A stretch of DNA of 22,717 bases. Origin: a virus. How positions within the stretch are numbered: the first letter of the stretch is position 1; each line of letters opens with the position of its first letter. Below, piece by piece: positions 1-7,480 of the stretch. The notes beneath the pieces are model-generated. The model did no database searches, was not told where the DNA came from, and saw only the letters and a program-made list of their open reading frames with translations. Location: positions 1 to 22,717 of IMG/VR virus record IMGVR_UViG_3300031514_000008; one strand, written 5' to 3'. Both the position numbers and the translations under genes were made by a program.

Positions 1-2
1 AC

Positions 3-1613
3 GGCCACGAGTATCACGGGCCGCTGAACGTGGTCCGCAAAGCCGTACTGGGTGAAATCAGTTTCGTCGATCTGGGGGCCGACCCGGACACCACTGTCTC
101 GGTCGCCGCCGCATCAAAGGAGTTCAATCTCATGGACAACGCAACCAATCCTACGGACAGCAACCAAAAAACCATCGGTGCCGGCAACACGACCGATACG
201 GCCGTCGCACCGCCTGCGGCCGATGTTACGGCGGCTGCGGTGACAGACCAGCCGCGTCCCTCGGCGGCCGAGATGGCTAAGACCATCCGGTTAGAACTGG
301 CCGCGGAAGTCAAGCGGATCGCCGCCATCCGCAAGCTCTGCGCGGGCAAGCATCCAGAGATCGAGATCAAGGCCATCGAGGAGGGCTGGGACGAGCAGCG
401 TGCCGAACTGGAAGTTCTGCGGGCCTCCCGAGCGCATGCCCCGGCCATCCACGCCAATCCGCCGGCCATCACCGCCGAGGCGATCGAGGCGGCGCTGTGT
501 ATGACCGCGCGGATTGCAGAAGACAAGCTGGCCAAGTGGTACGACGCCAAGACGCTTGAACAGGCCAATTCCCGCCACCTTCGCGGCATGGGCCTCAGCG
601 AGCTTTTCCACATGGTGATTAGAGCGGCTGGGCTGTATGCCCGACCGGGGCGGCTCACCGAAGAAGCCGTCCGCACAGCCTTCGAGGCCGATCGGATGTT
701 GCGGGCTTCGGCTGTAGGCTTCAGCAGCTTGAGCCTGCCAGGCATCCTGAGCAATGTGGCCAACAAGGCCCTGCTCGAATCGTACCTGGCTGTGGAGGCG
801 GTCGGCCCGCAAATCTGTGCCCAGACCGATGTCAACGACTTCAAGCAGGCTTCGCGCTATCGGCTGACGGGCGTGGGACTGTTCGAGAAGGTGGGGCCGG
901 ACGGTGAGCTCAAACATGCCCGCCTGAGCGAACAGGCCTACACCAACCAGGTCGAGACCTATGGGACGATCATCAGCCTGACCCGGCAGATGATCATCAA
1001 CGACGACCTGGGGGCCTTCTTGCAGATTCCGCGAATTCTCGGCCGACAGTCCGCCTTGGCCGTGGAAAGTGCAGTATTCACGCTGTTGCTGAGCAACCCG
1101 AATAGTTTCTTCAGCACCACCAACAAGAACCTGTCCACCGGGGCCGATTCCGCGTTGTCCATCGGCGGGATCACCAAGGCCGAGCAACTGTTCCTCGATC
1201 AGGTGGATCAGGATGGGCGGCCCATCTTGCTGGCCCCCAAGCTGTTGCTGGTGCCGACCAGCTTGAAGGTCACGGCAGAGCTGTTGATGAAGGAAACCCG
1301 GGTCAACGAGACGACAACCGCCAACAAGCCTTCGCCGGCTGCGAACCCGCACGCGGGCAAGTTCAAGGTGCTGTGCTCGCCTTATCTGAACGCCCAGGGG
1401 TTGGCCGGTTCCAGCTCGACCGCCTGGTATCTGTTTGCCGACCCGGCCGACGTGGCGGCGATGGAAATCGCCTATCTGCGCGGCCAGCGAACGCCGACGA
1501 TCGAATCCGGCGAGACGGATTTCGACACCCTGGGCATGAAGTGGCGCGGGTATTTTGATTTTGGCGTGGCCATGCAAGACCATCGCGCAGCGGTCCGGTC
1601 TACAGGAACTTGA
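3..1613 (+). CDS. Prohead protease C-terminus fused in frame to major capsid protein (5' partial)
   Basis: The reading frame is open from the window edge. Its first ~40 codons read VRKAVLGEISFVDLGADPDT, the typical C-terminal end of phage prohead proteases, and run without a stop into a Mu gpT/HK97-like major capsid protein. After a variable 45-residue stretch comes a scaffold-like, charged helical segment (about nt 270-430, containing AGKHPEIEIKAIEEGW), then the capsid domain, ending in LGMKWRGYFDFGVAMQDHRA, a C-terminus usual for Mu-like major head subunits. The protease would mature the shell and the capsid part would assemble it. An internal ATG at 132 has a strong Shine-Dalgarno sequence 9 nt upstream, so a separate 493-aa capsid (132-1613) is likely made as well. 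The catalytic part of the protease lies outside the window. Family assignment is from recognised motifs; capsid identity is also supported by the DUF2190-like neighbour. Confidence 0.85.
   Translation, partial: GHEYHGPLNVVRKAVLGEISFVDLGADPDTTVSVAAASKEFNLMDNATNPTDSNQKTIGAGNTTDTAVAPPAADVTAAAVTDQPRPSAAEMAKTIRLELAAEVKRIAAIRKLCAGKHPEIEIKAIEEGWDEQRAELEVLRASRAHAPAIHANPPAITAEAIEAALCMTARIAEDKLAKWYDAKTLEQANSRHLRGMGLSELFHMVIRAAGLYARPGRLTEEAVRTAFEADRMLRASAVGFSSLSLPGILSNVANKALLESYLAVEAVGPQICAQTDVNDFKQASRYRLTGVGLFEKVGPDGELKHARLSEQAYTNQVETYGTIISLTRQMIINDDLGAFLQIPRILGRQSALAVESAVFTLLLSNPNSFFSTTNKNLSTGADSALSIGGITKAEQLFLDQVDQDGRPILLAPKLLLVPTSLKVTAELLMKETRVNETTTANKPSPAANPHAGKFKVLCSPYLNAQGLAGSSSTAWYLFADPADVAAMEIAYLRGQRTPTIESGETDFDTLGMKWRGYFDFGVAMQDHRAAVRSTGT
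116..134 (+). promoter_or_regulatory. Internal ribosome binding site and in-frame start for the capsid
   Basis: AAAGGAG at 116-122 is followed after 9 nt by ATG at 132, in the same frame as the protease-capsid fusion. Such a good site inside a coding region, exactly at the protease/capsid boundary, suggests independent initiation of the capsid (or scaffold-capsid) polypeptide. Confidence 0.6.
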
Positions 1614-1664
1614 TCCCTTTAAGGCGTTCTGACAGTCCAGAAACTCTCTAAAGGAGCCGACGAT

Positions 1665-1988
1665 ATGAAGGCCATCATGATTCACGAAGGTGCGGCGATC
1701 GACTATACGCCGACCAGCGCTGTGAGCGCCGGCGATGTGATCGTACAGACAGATTTGATCGGGATCGCCAAGCTACCCATCGCCGCCAACACGCTCGGTG
1801 CGCTGGCGATCGAAGGCGTCTTTGATGTCGTTAAGACCAACGTCGCCGTCAACGCAGGGCAGATGATCTACTGGGACGCGGCCAACCAGTACGCAACGAC
1901 CAGTTCCTCTGGCACCAAGTATATGGGCAAGGCCGTCAGGGCGGCGGCTGCCGGTGACGCCCGCGTCCGAGTAAAGCTCTCGCCATGA
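1665..1988 (+). CDS. DUF2190-like capsid decoration protein
   Basis: The product is 107 aa and starts at an ATG preceded by AAAGGAG with 8 nt spacing. The sequence has the small beta-rich pattern of DUF2190 proteins: SAVSAGDVIVQTDLIGIAK, then ALAIEGVFDVVK and a Gly/Ala-rich C-terminus with GDARVRVKL. In many phages DUF2190 proteins directly follow the major capsid gene and are thought to decorate or cement the capsid lattice; position here agrees. The stop overlaps the next start (ATGA). The family call is by motif recall and gene order, not by search. Confidence 0.75.
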   Translation: MKAIMIHEGAAIDYTPTSAVSAGDVIVQTDLIGIAKLPIAANTLGALAIEGVFDVVKTNVAVNAGQMIYWDAANQYATTSSSGTKYMGKAVRAAAAGDARVRVKLSP

Positions 1989-2356
1989 GCACCGACCTGT
2001 TGCAAAGCGCCACTGCGACGCTGGCGCAGCAGTTGAAGACCCATGCCTCGCGGTCGGTCCGCTACCGGCGCGGCCAGACTGTGTTGGTTATCCAAGCGGT
2101 AGTCGGCAGGACGCAGATCGAGCTTTCGGATGAGCTAGGGGCTGTCCAGGTTCAGTGGACCGACCGCGATTTTTTGATATCCGCCGAAGACCTTGTGATT
2201 AACGGACAGCGGTCTAAACCACAAGCCGGCGACCGAATCGAGGATGGCAACCAGCTTTATGAGGTGCTGGTCCTTGCCGGCGAGCCGCAGTGGCGTTATT
2301 GCGATCCCTACGGGTTGACGATGCGGATTCACACCAAGCTGGTAGCTGTGACATGA
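1985..2356 (+). CDS. Phage head completion/connector-type protein, uncharacterised
   Basis: The product is 123 aa. Its start overlaps the DUF2190 stop by 4 nt. After an N-terminal helix (residues 1-25, LLQSATATLAQQLKT), the rest is beta-rich (VLVIQAVVG, AVQVQWTDRDFLISAEDLV, LYEVLVLAGEPQWRYCDPYG, MRIHTKLV). That is the usual look of small head-tail joining proteins with a RYxDPYGxxxRIHTK ending. Position between capsid decoration and tail genes fits a connector or stopper. No catalytic motif is visible. The function is inferred from position only. Confidence 0.6.
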   Translation: MSTDLLQSATATLAQQLKTHASRSVRYRRGQTVLVIQAVVGRTQIELSDELGAVQVQWTDRDFLISAEDLVINGQRSKPQAGDRIEDGNQLYEVLVLAGEPQWRYCDPYGLTMRIHTKLVAVT

Positions 2357-2607
2357 ACCAACTGATTGCTCGCAAATTGGTGTTGGGTGCCAACTATGCA
2401 CCGCTGACGTCCGATACGGTGATCGCCTCAGGCACGCTGACCGCGCCGATCACCAACGCAGACACCGCTTACATCCAGGGCGATTTGGGCGACGATATTC
2501 CGCTGCAACCTGGCGAATGGCACGTGCTGGTGCACGTCGATCTTTCCCGGATCAAGGCCAAAGGTACCAGCAATGACCTGATCACCTTTGTGGGAGGAAC
2601 CTGGTAA
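2353..2607 (+). CDS. Small virion-module protein, unknown
   Basis: I place the start at ATG 2353, which overlaps the upstream stop (ATGA), rather than at an earlier in-frame ATG at 2290 that would lie deep in the upstream gene. The product is 84 aa and beta-rich (LVLGANYAPL, TVIASGTLTAPITN, WHVLVHVDLSRI), with no recognised motif. The last codon is followed by TAATG, coupling it to the next gene. It could be a minor capsid or neck component; nothing in the sequence decides this. Confidence 0.6.
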   Translation: MNQLIARKLVLGANYAPLTSDTVIASGTLTAPITNADTAYIQGDLGDDIPLQPGEWHVLVHVDLSRIKAKGTSNDLITFVGGTW

Positions 2608-3395
2608 TGGGTTACTTCACCGCCTTGATGCGGCGCGGCACCGTCGGCCACCTGGGCCAGCGCAACCAGTACAACCTCGTCTGGGAAGGTGCAGCCGGGC
2701 AGCCGCCTGACCCACGCGGCGAATACTCAATCGACCTGCAGACAGCTCGTGCCTTTTCGTCAAATGTTCCGATTGCAACTCGCCCCGGTCCGACCCGCGA
2801 GGCTTGGGGCGGCATCTGCATTGGCCAGAACAACGCCGCTGGCGACTGGTGTACGGCAATTGGCTACGGCAATGACTCGTGTTACGAAGCCTCCTTCGGT
2901 TGCGGCTGGCAGACGCACGCATACACGTCCGGCATGTTCGCCTACAGCAGCGGGGCTTTTGTCTCTCCCGGCGATTGCCAATGGACGTTGACCGTGCTGA
3001 AGGCCCAGACCACCGACGCCACACCGGCAGAAGTCACTACAGGGGCCTATCTGACCTATTCGCCCAAAACCCGGATTCTCTGGGGGTATGGGAAGAAGAC
3101 TTACGATTGCTTCATCCGTATCGTCGGTCGCCGGGTCGGTACCGCTGAATGTGCGTCGTTCTGGCGGCGGTGCCTGGTAACGCAGGAAGGTGCCGTGGGA
3201 GGACAGATGATTGGCACCATCCAGACGATTGGCACCGATTACAATCCGAATGGCTTCGGGACGCCTAGCATCGACGTGACCGCTGACCCGCCGCACAATG
3301 CATGGCGCATCCGCGTACGGGTTACTGGCAAGGCGGGCGCCACTGTCCGCTGGACGGTGGCGATGGAAATTTTGGAAGTAGCTGATACCCCATAG
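2607..3395 (+). CDS. Fibre/decoration protein with YadA-head-like and phage-spike C-terminal features
   Basis: The product is 262 aa and starts at TAATG on the previous stop. Residues ~70-125 are Gly/Ala/Ser-rich with short repeats such as AIGYGNDS, ASFGCGW and AYSSGAFVSPGD, resembling the A-x-G repeats of trimeric YadA-type heads. Next comes CQWTLTVLKAQTTDATPAEVT, which matches the recurring GDAQ...VLRAxTTDATPTEL element at the C-terminal end of phage tail-spike and fibre proteins. The remainder is beta-rich (FIRIVGRRVG, MIGTIQTIG, WRIRVRVTGKAG). The expected role is surface attachment. It sits between head-completion and tail-terminator genes, so it may be a head fibre or neck whisker rather than a tail fibre. 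Six cysteines are unusual for a fibre. Host receptor is unknown. Confidence 0.6.
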   Translation: MGYFTALMRRGTVGHLGQRNQYNLVWEGAAGQPPDPRGEYSIDLQTARAFSSNVPIATRPGPTREAWGGICIGQNNAAGDWCTAIGYGNDSCYEASFGCGWQTHAYTSGMFAYSSGAFVSPGDCQWTLTVLKAQTTDATPAEVTTGAYLTYSPKTRILWGYGKKTYDCFIRIVGRRVGTAECASFWRRCLVTQEGAVGGQMIGTIQTIGTDYNPNGFGTPSIDVTADPPHNAWRIRVRVTGKAGATVRWTVAMEILEVADTP

Positions 3396-3397
3396 CG

Positions 3398-3850
3398 ATG
3401 CCGCTAGCATATGACGTTGCCGCAAACGTTACGAACCTGATTAATGAGCAGATCACCGAACCGCCAGGCATCCAAGCGCACTTGTGTTACCGCTGGAGTC
3501 TGGCATTGGAGAATCTGTCCAGCACGCCAGTGGTGCTGGTCGTCCCAGGATCGACCGCCACAGAGCAGATCAGCCGATTTCACAGCCTTGAGACAGTCAC
3601 CGTCACCGTGGCGGTTGCCGCCAAGTTCGCCGATACAGATCAGTTGATGCTTGCTCGGCTGCTGGACATCTGCGAGGCGACCGATTTGCTATTGCGGCGA
3701 AAGGAATTCAACACCAATCCGCCGGTGGCCTGGCAAAAGACCGAATATCTGATGGACAGCGGCTTTGATGACAAGCTGCTGGATCAGCACAAGATTTTCG
3801 TGAGCACAATGCGGTTTACGTTCGTAGCCGGCCGGTTTGGCACAGACTAA
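3398..3850 (+). CDS. Putative tail terminator / minor tail protein (gpU-like position)
   Basis: The product is 150 aa, starting 2 nt after the upstream stop. The mixed alpha/beta sequence has an N-terminal helix (VAANVTNLINEQI), central strands with VTVTVAVAAKF and a C-terminal FVSTMRFTFVAGR, a pattern seen in small tail-terminator proteins that cap the tail at the neck. The order terminator - gp10-like - tail tube is standard for siphoviruses and is the main support. No signal peptide or membrane segment is visible. Identity is inferred from order and general fold pattern. Confidence 0.5.
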   Translation: MPLAYDVAANVTNLINEQITEPPGIQAHLCYRWSLALENLSSTPVVLVVPGSTATEQISRFHSLETVTVTVAVAAKFADTDQLMLARLLDICEATDLLLRRKEFNTNPPVAWQKTEYLMDSGFDDKLLDQHKIFVSTMRFTFVAGRFGTD

Positions 3851-3879
3851 AGGTTTGCGGAAGACGGAGTGCGCAGCAG

Positions 3880-4377
3880 ATGGCCCAAGGCTTGATCGTC
3901 GGTGCACGACTGTGGAAGTCGTTTTTCGATGAGAAGAAGGTCCGCGACCCGGCGGAGCGGGCAGCGCTGAAAGTGCTGGCGCGCTTCGGCGCCTACGTGC
4001 GGACCGACGCCAGGCAATCGATCAGGCGTGCGGCCAAGCCTTCGCCGCCAGGTCGACCGCCCCGGAGCGTGACCGGCAGACTCAGGCAGCATATCTATTT
4101 CGTTGTCGAGCGAGCTAAACGCAACGTGGTAATAGGTCCGGCACTATTCGCCAAGTCGGCACGCGACCTGCTGGCTACCGCAGCACTGGAATACGGCGGA
4201 CCGAGCTGGACGACACGCAGAGTGAAGCGGCGGACCGAAGCGGGCACAAAGCCCATCGTGGAGCGGCGCAAAGTAAAAGTAAAGATTCGCGCGCATCCGT
4301 TCATGCGGCCGGCGTTCCAGAAAGTGCAGCAGAAATTACCCGAACTGTGGCGAGAAGTCCTCGCCAAAACGACGTGA
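3880..4377 (+). CDS. HK97 gp10-like neck/tail completion protein
   Basis: The product is 165 aa and strongly basic. Residues ~38-75 carry FGAYVRTDARQSIRR followed by KPSPPGRPPRSVTGRLRQHIYF, the characteristic element of HK97 gp10-type proteins in which a Ser/Pro/Gly-rich turn precedes a G-x-L-R motif. The middle has NVVIGPALF, and the C-terminus has AHPFMRPAFQKVQQKLPELW, also typical (HPFMxPA). These proteins complete the head-tail interface. The start ATG is 29 nt after the previous stop with a weak CGGAG upstream. The next gene follows after an 18-nt gap that contains GGAGG. Confidence 0.75.
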   Translation: MAQGLIVGARLWKSFFDEKKVRDPAERAALKVLARFGAYVRTDARQSIRRAAKPSPPGRPPRSVTGRLRQHIYFVVERAKRNVVIGPALFAKSARDLLATAALEYGGPSWTTRRVKRRTEAGTKPIVERRKVKVKIRAHPFMRPAFQKVQQKLPELWREVLAKTT

Positions 4378-4395
4378 TAACGGAGGACCAGTCAC

Positions 4396-4827
4396 ATGAA
4401 ACTTGGAATGAAGGCAAAGCTTTACCGGGTTACGCGAGGGAACCCAAATATCTTTACCGAAGTCGGCAATGTGCGCGACCTGACGCTCAATCTGGAGGCC
4501 GGCGAGGCCGACGTCACCACCCGCAGCAATCAGGGCTGGCGCGCCACCGTGGCTACGCTCCGCGAGGCCAGCATCGAGTGGGAAATGGTCTGGGATGCAG
4601 CCGACCAGAACTTCACCGCGATCAAAAATGCGTATTTCAACAACACGCCGGTTACCCTGGCCGTGTTGGATGGCCCGCATGACCAAACGGGGACACAAGG
4701 CTTGCTGGCCGACTGTTCGATCAGCAAATTCAGTCGAAACGAGCCGCTGGAAGAAGCGATCACAGTCAGCGTTACTGCGAAACCGACTTATTCGGCGAAT
4801 CCGCCAGAGTGGTATGTGAAGCAATGA
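4396..4827 (+). CDS. Major tail tube protein
   Basis: The product is 143 aa, preceded by CGGAGGACC. The sequence has the beta-rich pattern of siphoviral tube subunits: GNVRDLTLNLEAGEADVTTRSNQGWRA, where the tube protein's Asp/Glu-rich strand precedes a Thr-Arg loop, then EWEMVWD and a C-terminal NEPLEEAITVSVTAKPTY strand. It would polymerise around the tape measure to form the tail tube. It is followed immediately (ATGA overlap) by the tail assembly chaperone, the canonical gene order. Confidence 0.75.
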   Translation: MKLGMKAKLYRVTRGNPNIFTEVGNVRDLTLNLEAGEADVTTRSNQGWRATVATLREASIEWEMVWDAADQNFTAIKNAYFNNTPVTLAVLDGPHDQTGTQGLLADCSISKFSRNEPLEEAITVSVTAKPTYSANPPEWYVKQ

Positions 4828-5249
4828 GGACTTTCACAGATAAAGCCGGTCGCACGTGGATGTTAGATGCCCGATTGGGCACGCTCAAGCGTGTAAAAGC
4901 CTTGCTGGGCGTTGACCCGCTCGATGTCGGGACGTTCGCCAATATTTTGGAGAGTGAGCTTTTCCTCGGAGATTTGCTTTGGGCCTTTTGCCGTGAACAG
5001 GCCGAGCGATTGGGAATCGATCAGACAGCCTTTGAGGAAGCAATCGACGGCGATGTTCTCGGCGAAGCAGCCGAAGCACTCATCGGGGAGCTTCTTGATT
5101 TTTTCCGCCACCCGAAGCACGCGGCCAAGCGGGAAATCCTCCAAACTCTTCTGCGGCTCCAGCAGGAGGCGAAGACAGAAGCCATTCAACGCGCGGAGAA
5201 GAGCTTGGCAGCTGCCATCGACAATGCGATGCCGATCCCTGGCGGTTAG
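4824..5249 (+). CDS. Tail assembly chaperone, G-type product
   Basis: I choose ATG 4824, which overlaps the tail-tube stop (ATGA), over an in-frame ATG at 4809. The product is 141 aa, acidic and mostly helical, opening with MRTFTDKAGRTWML (a tail-chaperone beta-hairpin start) and containing GEAAEALIGELLDFFRHPK. Position between tail tube and tape measure is diagnostic for the chaperone that binds the tape measure during tail assembly. A downstream reading frame in -1 lacks its own start and carries the T domain, so a G-T fusion by frameshift is expected. Confidence 0.75.
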   Translation: MRTFTDKAGRTWMLDARLGTLKRVKALLGVDPLDVGTFANILESELFLGDLLWAFCREQAERLGIDQTAFEEAIDGDVLGEAAEALIGELLDFFRHPKHAAKREILQTLLRLQQEAKTEAIQRAEKSLAAAIDNAMPIPGG

Positions 5250-5509
5250 TTTATCGCCTGGCCGGTGCCGTTGGTGTCGAACCGGACAACTTTACTCTGC
5301 GAGAGCTGTGCTGGATGTTCGAGGGCCGCGAGCAAGCCGAATGGAATCGGGTATCCGCGCTGATGGCCTTGCTGGCCAACATCTGGCGTGCGCCGCGATC
5401 CCGGGCGCTGAGCCCGGCCGATTTCAATCCTTACACTCAGCGGCAAAGCGTGCAATTTGAAGCTGATATAAGCGTGCTCAAGAACGTCTTCGTCGATCGC
5501 AAGAGGTGA
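5099..5509 (+). CDS. Tail assembly chaperone T domain, read by -1 frameshift from the upstream gene
   Basis: The -1 frame opens at 5099, right after a TGA at 5096-5098, and runs to TGA at 5507-5509. It has no ATG, GTG or TTG before 5315, yet the conserved domain starts well upstream, at about 5234: PWRLVYRLAGAVGVEPDNFT, then LRELCWMFEGR and ALMALLANIW, ending in PADFNPY. These are recognisable elements of siphoviral T-type chaperone domains. The canonical slippery heptamer T-TTT-TTC lies at 5099-5105 in the right phase for the upstream gene. Slipping there gives a fusion with a Gly/Ser/Pro-rich ~45-residue linker. A late slip near 5240 is the alternative, but no canonical heptamer is present there. 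Coordinates give the open frame, not a free-standing protein. Confidence 0.7.
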   Translation, partial: FFPPPEARGQAGNPPNSSAAPAGGEDRSHSTRGEELGSCHRQCDADPWRLVYRLAGAVGVEPDNFTLRELCWMFEGREQAEWNRVSALMALLANIWRAPRSRALSPADFNPYTQRQSVQFEADISVLKNVFVDRKR

Positions 5510-5512
5510 CAA

Positions 5513-7480
5513 ATGGCGGGTGCCTCTGCTGGAGCTGTTCGCGCAGGTCGTGCCTTCGTCGAGCTATTTACCGACGACAGGAAGCTCGTCGCAGGACTGC
5601 GCGCAGCCTCGGCCAAGCTCAAATCCTGGGGCGACTCGCTCAGCACGGTCGGCCGAAAATTGATGACCGCCTCCGCAGCGGTACTTACACCGCTTATCGG
5701 CGCGACGAAAGTCTTTGCGAACCTGGGTAGCTCACTGACAGCAATCAGTGAGCGGACTGGATTGAGCGTTAAAGCGATCCAGCTTCTTTCCCTGGCTGCT
5801 GACACGAGCGATACGAGTTTTGAAGCCGTCGAGACGGCACTGCGCAGGATGCAGAAGGCGATCCAGGAAGCTCGCCTGGGATCGCTAGAGGCCGCCGAGA
5901 CTTTCAGACGTCTTGGCCTGGATGCTGGTGTGCTGGCATCGATGTCGCCCGAGCAACAGTTACGGGCGGTCGCTGATGCCCTGGCGCGGATTAAGGATCC
6001 GGGTCAGCGCGCAGCAATGGCGATGTCTGTCTTCGGAAAATCCGGTACTGCGATCTTGCCGATGATCACTGAAGGCAGTAAATCCCTCGATGCGGTTGGG
6101 GCCAGACTCGAGCGAGTAGGTTACTTGAGCGAAAAAGAGGTGGCCGCTGGTGCTCGGCTAGCACAAGACTTCACCGACGCCTGGCGGGCGGTCAAAATCA
6201 CCTTCGCCAAAGTGGGAGCAGCGCTTGCACCAGTATTGCAGCCGATCCTTCGCGGTCTGGTCGGCCTGCTGCAACACCTGCGCAAGTGGATCGATGCCAA
6301 CCAGGGCGTCATAAGGTCAGTGTTTGCTGTTGCCAGCGGCGTTTTTGCCCTGGGCGCGAGCTTATTTGTCGGTGGGAAAGCCATGCTGGCTGCCAGCGCT
6401 TTCCTGAAAGGAATTGCGGTGATTCTGTCGCCTATACGTAAAGCCTTTTCAGGATTGCTTGCCATCATCAAGGCAATACCATCAGCAATCTGGGGGCTAG
6501 CTGGCGTGATAGCTACGGGTGCTGGATACATCGCCGTAGCCACCGGTTTAGTGCAGCGGTCGATAGAAACGGTCGTCCAGGCTTTGCGGGGCTTGCGCCA
6601 CTCAGTAAATGAGACTTTCGCTGGCATCGTTGATTCTTTACTGGCTGGCGACGTGGAACTAGCTGCCCAGGTGATGGGCTTGGGACTAAAGGCGGTTTGG
6701 CTTGAGGCTACCGGAGCCCTGGTGAAAATCTGGAGCGATACGAAAGCCACTTTTACGGCTGTCTGGGTCGCCGCCCAATATGAGGCCGCCAAGGCAATTG
6801 TCAGCGCTTGGTATTGGCTCCGAGAGCAGTGGGTCAAAGTCACCAGTGCAATCCGGATGTTCGGGCTGCAAGCCACCAAAACGGTCAAGAGCTACTGGGA
6901 TTCTGCCGTTACGTGGATTTCGAAGCGGCTGGCGGAGTTGTGGGCGCTGGTTGATGAAAGCGTGTCCGCCGAGGACCTTAAAGCCGAATTGGAGGCCGAT
7001 TATCGTCGGCGGGAAGCGGAACGCAACCGGGAACTAGATCAAGCGATGGCCGAAGCGTCGCACGAGCGAACTCAAGCGCTCAGCGACATCGATAAGCTGC
7101 GGCGGGAAATGCTCGGCACGCTGCAAGAGGATGAACGGCGTGCGATCGAGCGACGCATGCAAGAAGCTGAACAGCGCAAGCGGGCAGTCGAAAAAGAGAT
7201 CTCTGAGGCTAAGGGAAAACTGGCTGAAGCGCGGCGACGGGCAGCCGAGGCGCGCCAGAGAGCCGAGGCCGAGGAAGCCGTAAAACCGCAACTCCCGCAA
7301 GCACCCGACCTCTTGGAAGGCCTGCGACGACAGACTGTTGGCACTTTTTCGTACTTCGCCCATCAGGTGCTCGGCACCGGAACTGCGGAACGCACAGCTC
7401 GCGCGGCCGAGGCCACAGCCCGCAATACTGCCGCCATCCGCGAAGAGTTGCACCGCAAAAAAGCGTTGGAGTTCAGCTGA
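5513..7480 (+). CDS. Tail tape measure protein
   Basis: The product is 655 aa, preceded by AAGAGGTG. Residues ~1-60 have the tape-measure start pattern (FVELFTDDRKLVAGLRAASAKL, then a Lys/Trp/Gly-rich turn). Residues ~80-230 match the phage-related minor tail region (LSVKAIQLLSLAADTS, AAMAMSVFGKSGTAILPMI). Residues ~265-350 contain several hydrophobic segments. Residues ~480-590 are an uninterrupted, highly charged coiled coil rich in Arg/Glu/Ala. The C-terminus is an Ala/Arg/Thr helix. It sets tail length; at the usual ~0.15 nm per residue this predicts a tail near 100 nm. No lysozyme or peptidase motif is seen. The last codon overlaps the next start (TGATG). Confidence 0.85.
   Translation: MAGASAGAVRAGRAFVELFTDDRKLVAGLRAASAKLKSWGDSLSTVGRKLMTASAAVLTPLIGATKVFANLGSSLTAISERTGLSVKAIQLLSLAADTSDTSFEAVETALRRMQKAIQEARLGSLEAAETFRRLGLDAGVLASMSPEQQLRAVADALARIKDPGQRAAMAMSVFGKSGTAILPMITEGSKSLDAVGARLERVGYLSEKEVAAGARLAQDFTDAWRAVKITFAKVGAALAPVLQPILRGLVGLLQHLRKWIDANQGVIRSVFAVASGVFALGASLFVGGKAMLAASAFLKGIAVILSPIRKAFSGLLAIIKAIPSAIWGLAGVIATGAGYIAVATGLVQRSIETVVQALRGLRHSVNETFAGIVDSLLAGDVELAAQVMGLGLKAVWLEATGALVKIWSDTKATFTAVWVAAQYEAAKAIVSAWYWLREQWVKVTSAIRMFGLQATKTVKSYWDSAVTWISKRLAELWALVDESVSAEDLKAELEADYRRREAERNRELDQAMAEASHERTQALSDIDKLRREMLGTLQEDERRAIERRMQEAEQRKRAVEKEISEAKGKLAEARRRAAEARQRAEAEEAVKPQLPQAPDLLEGLRRQTVGTFSYFAHQVLGTGTAERTARAAEATARNTAAIREELHRKKALEFS

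Noticed and set aside
291-1685. 464-codon antisense frame over the capsid gene
   Set aside because: Mirror of the capsid coding region's codon pattern; the + strand product has clear phage homology features.
5238-5247. GGC-GGT near the G stop as the frameshift site
   Set aside because: It does not match X-XXY-YYZ, and the shifted P-site pairing would be poor. The T-TTT-TTC at 5099-5105 fits better.
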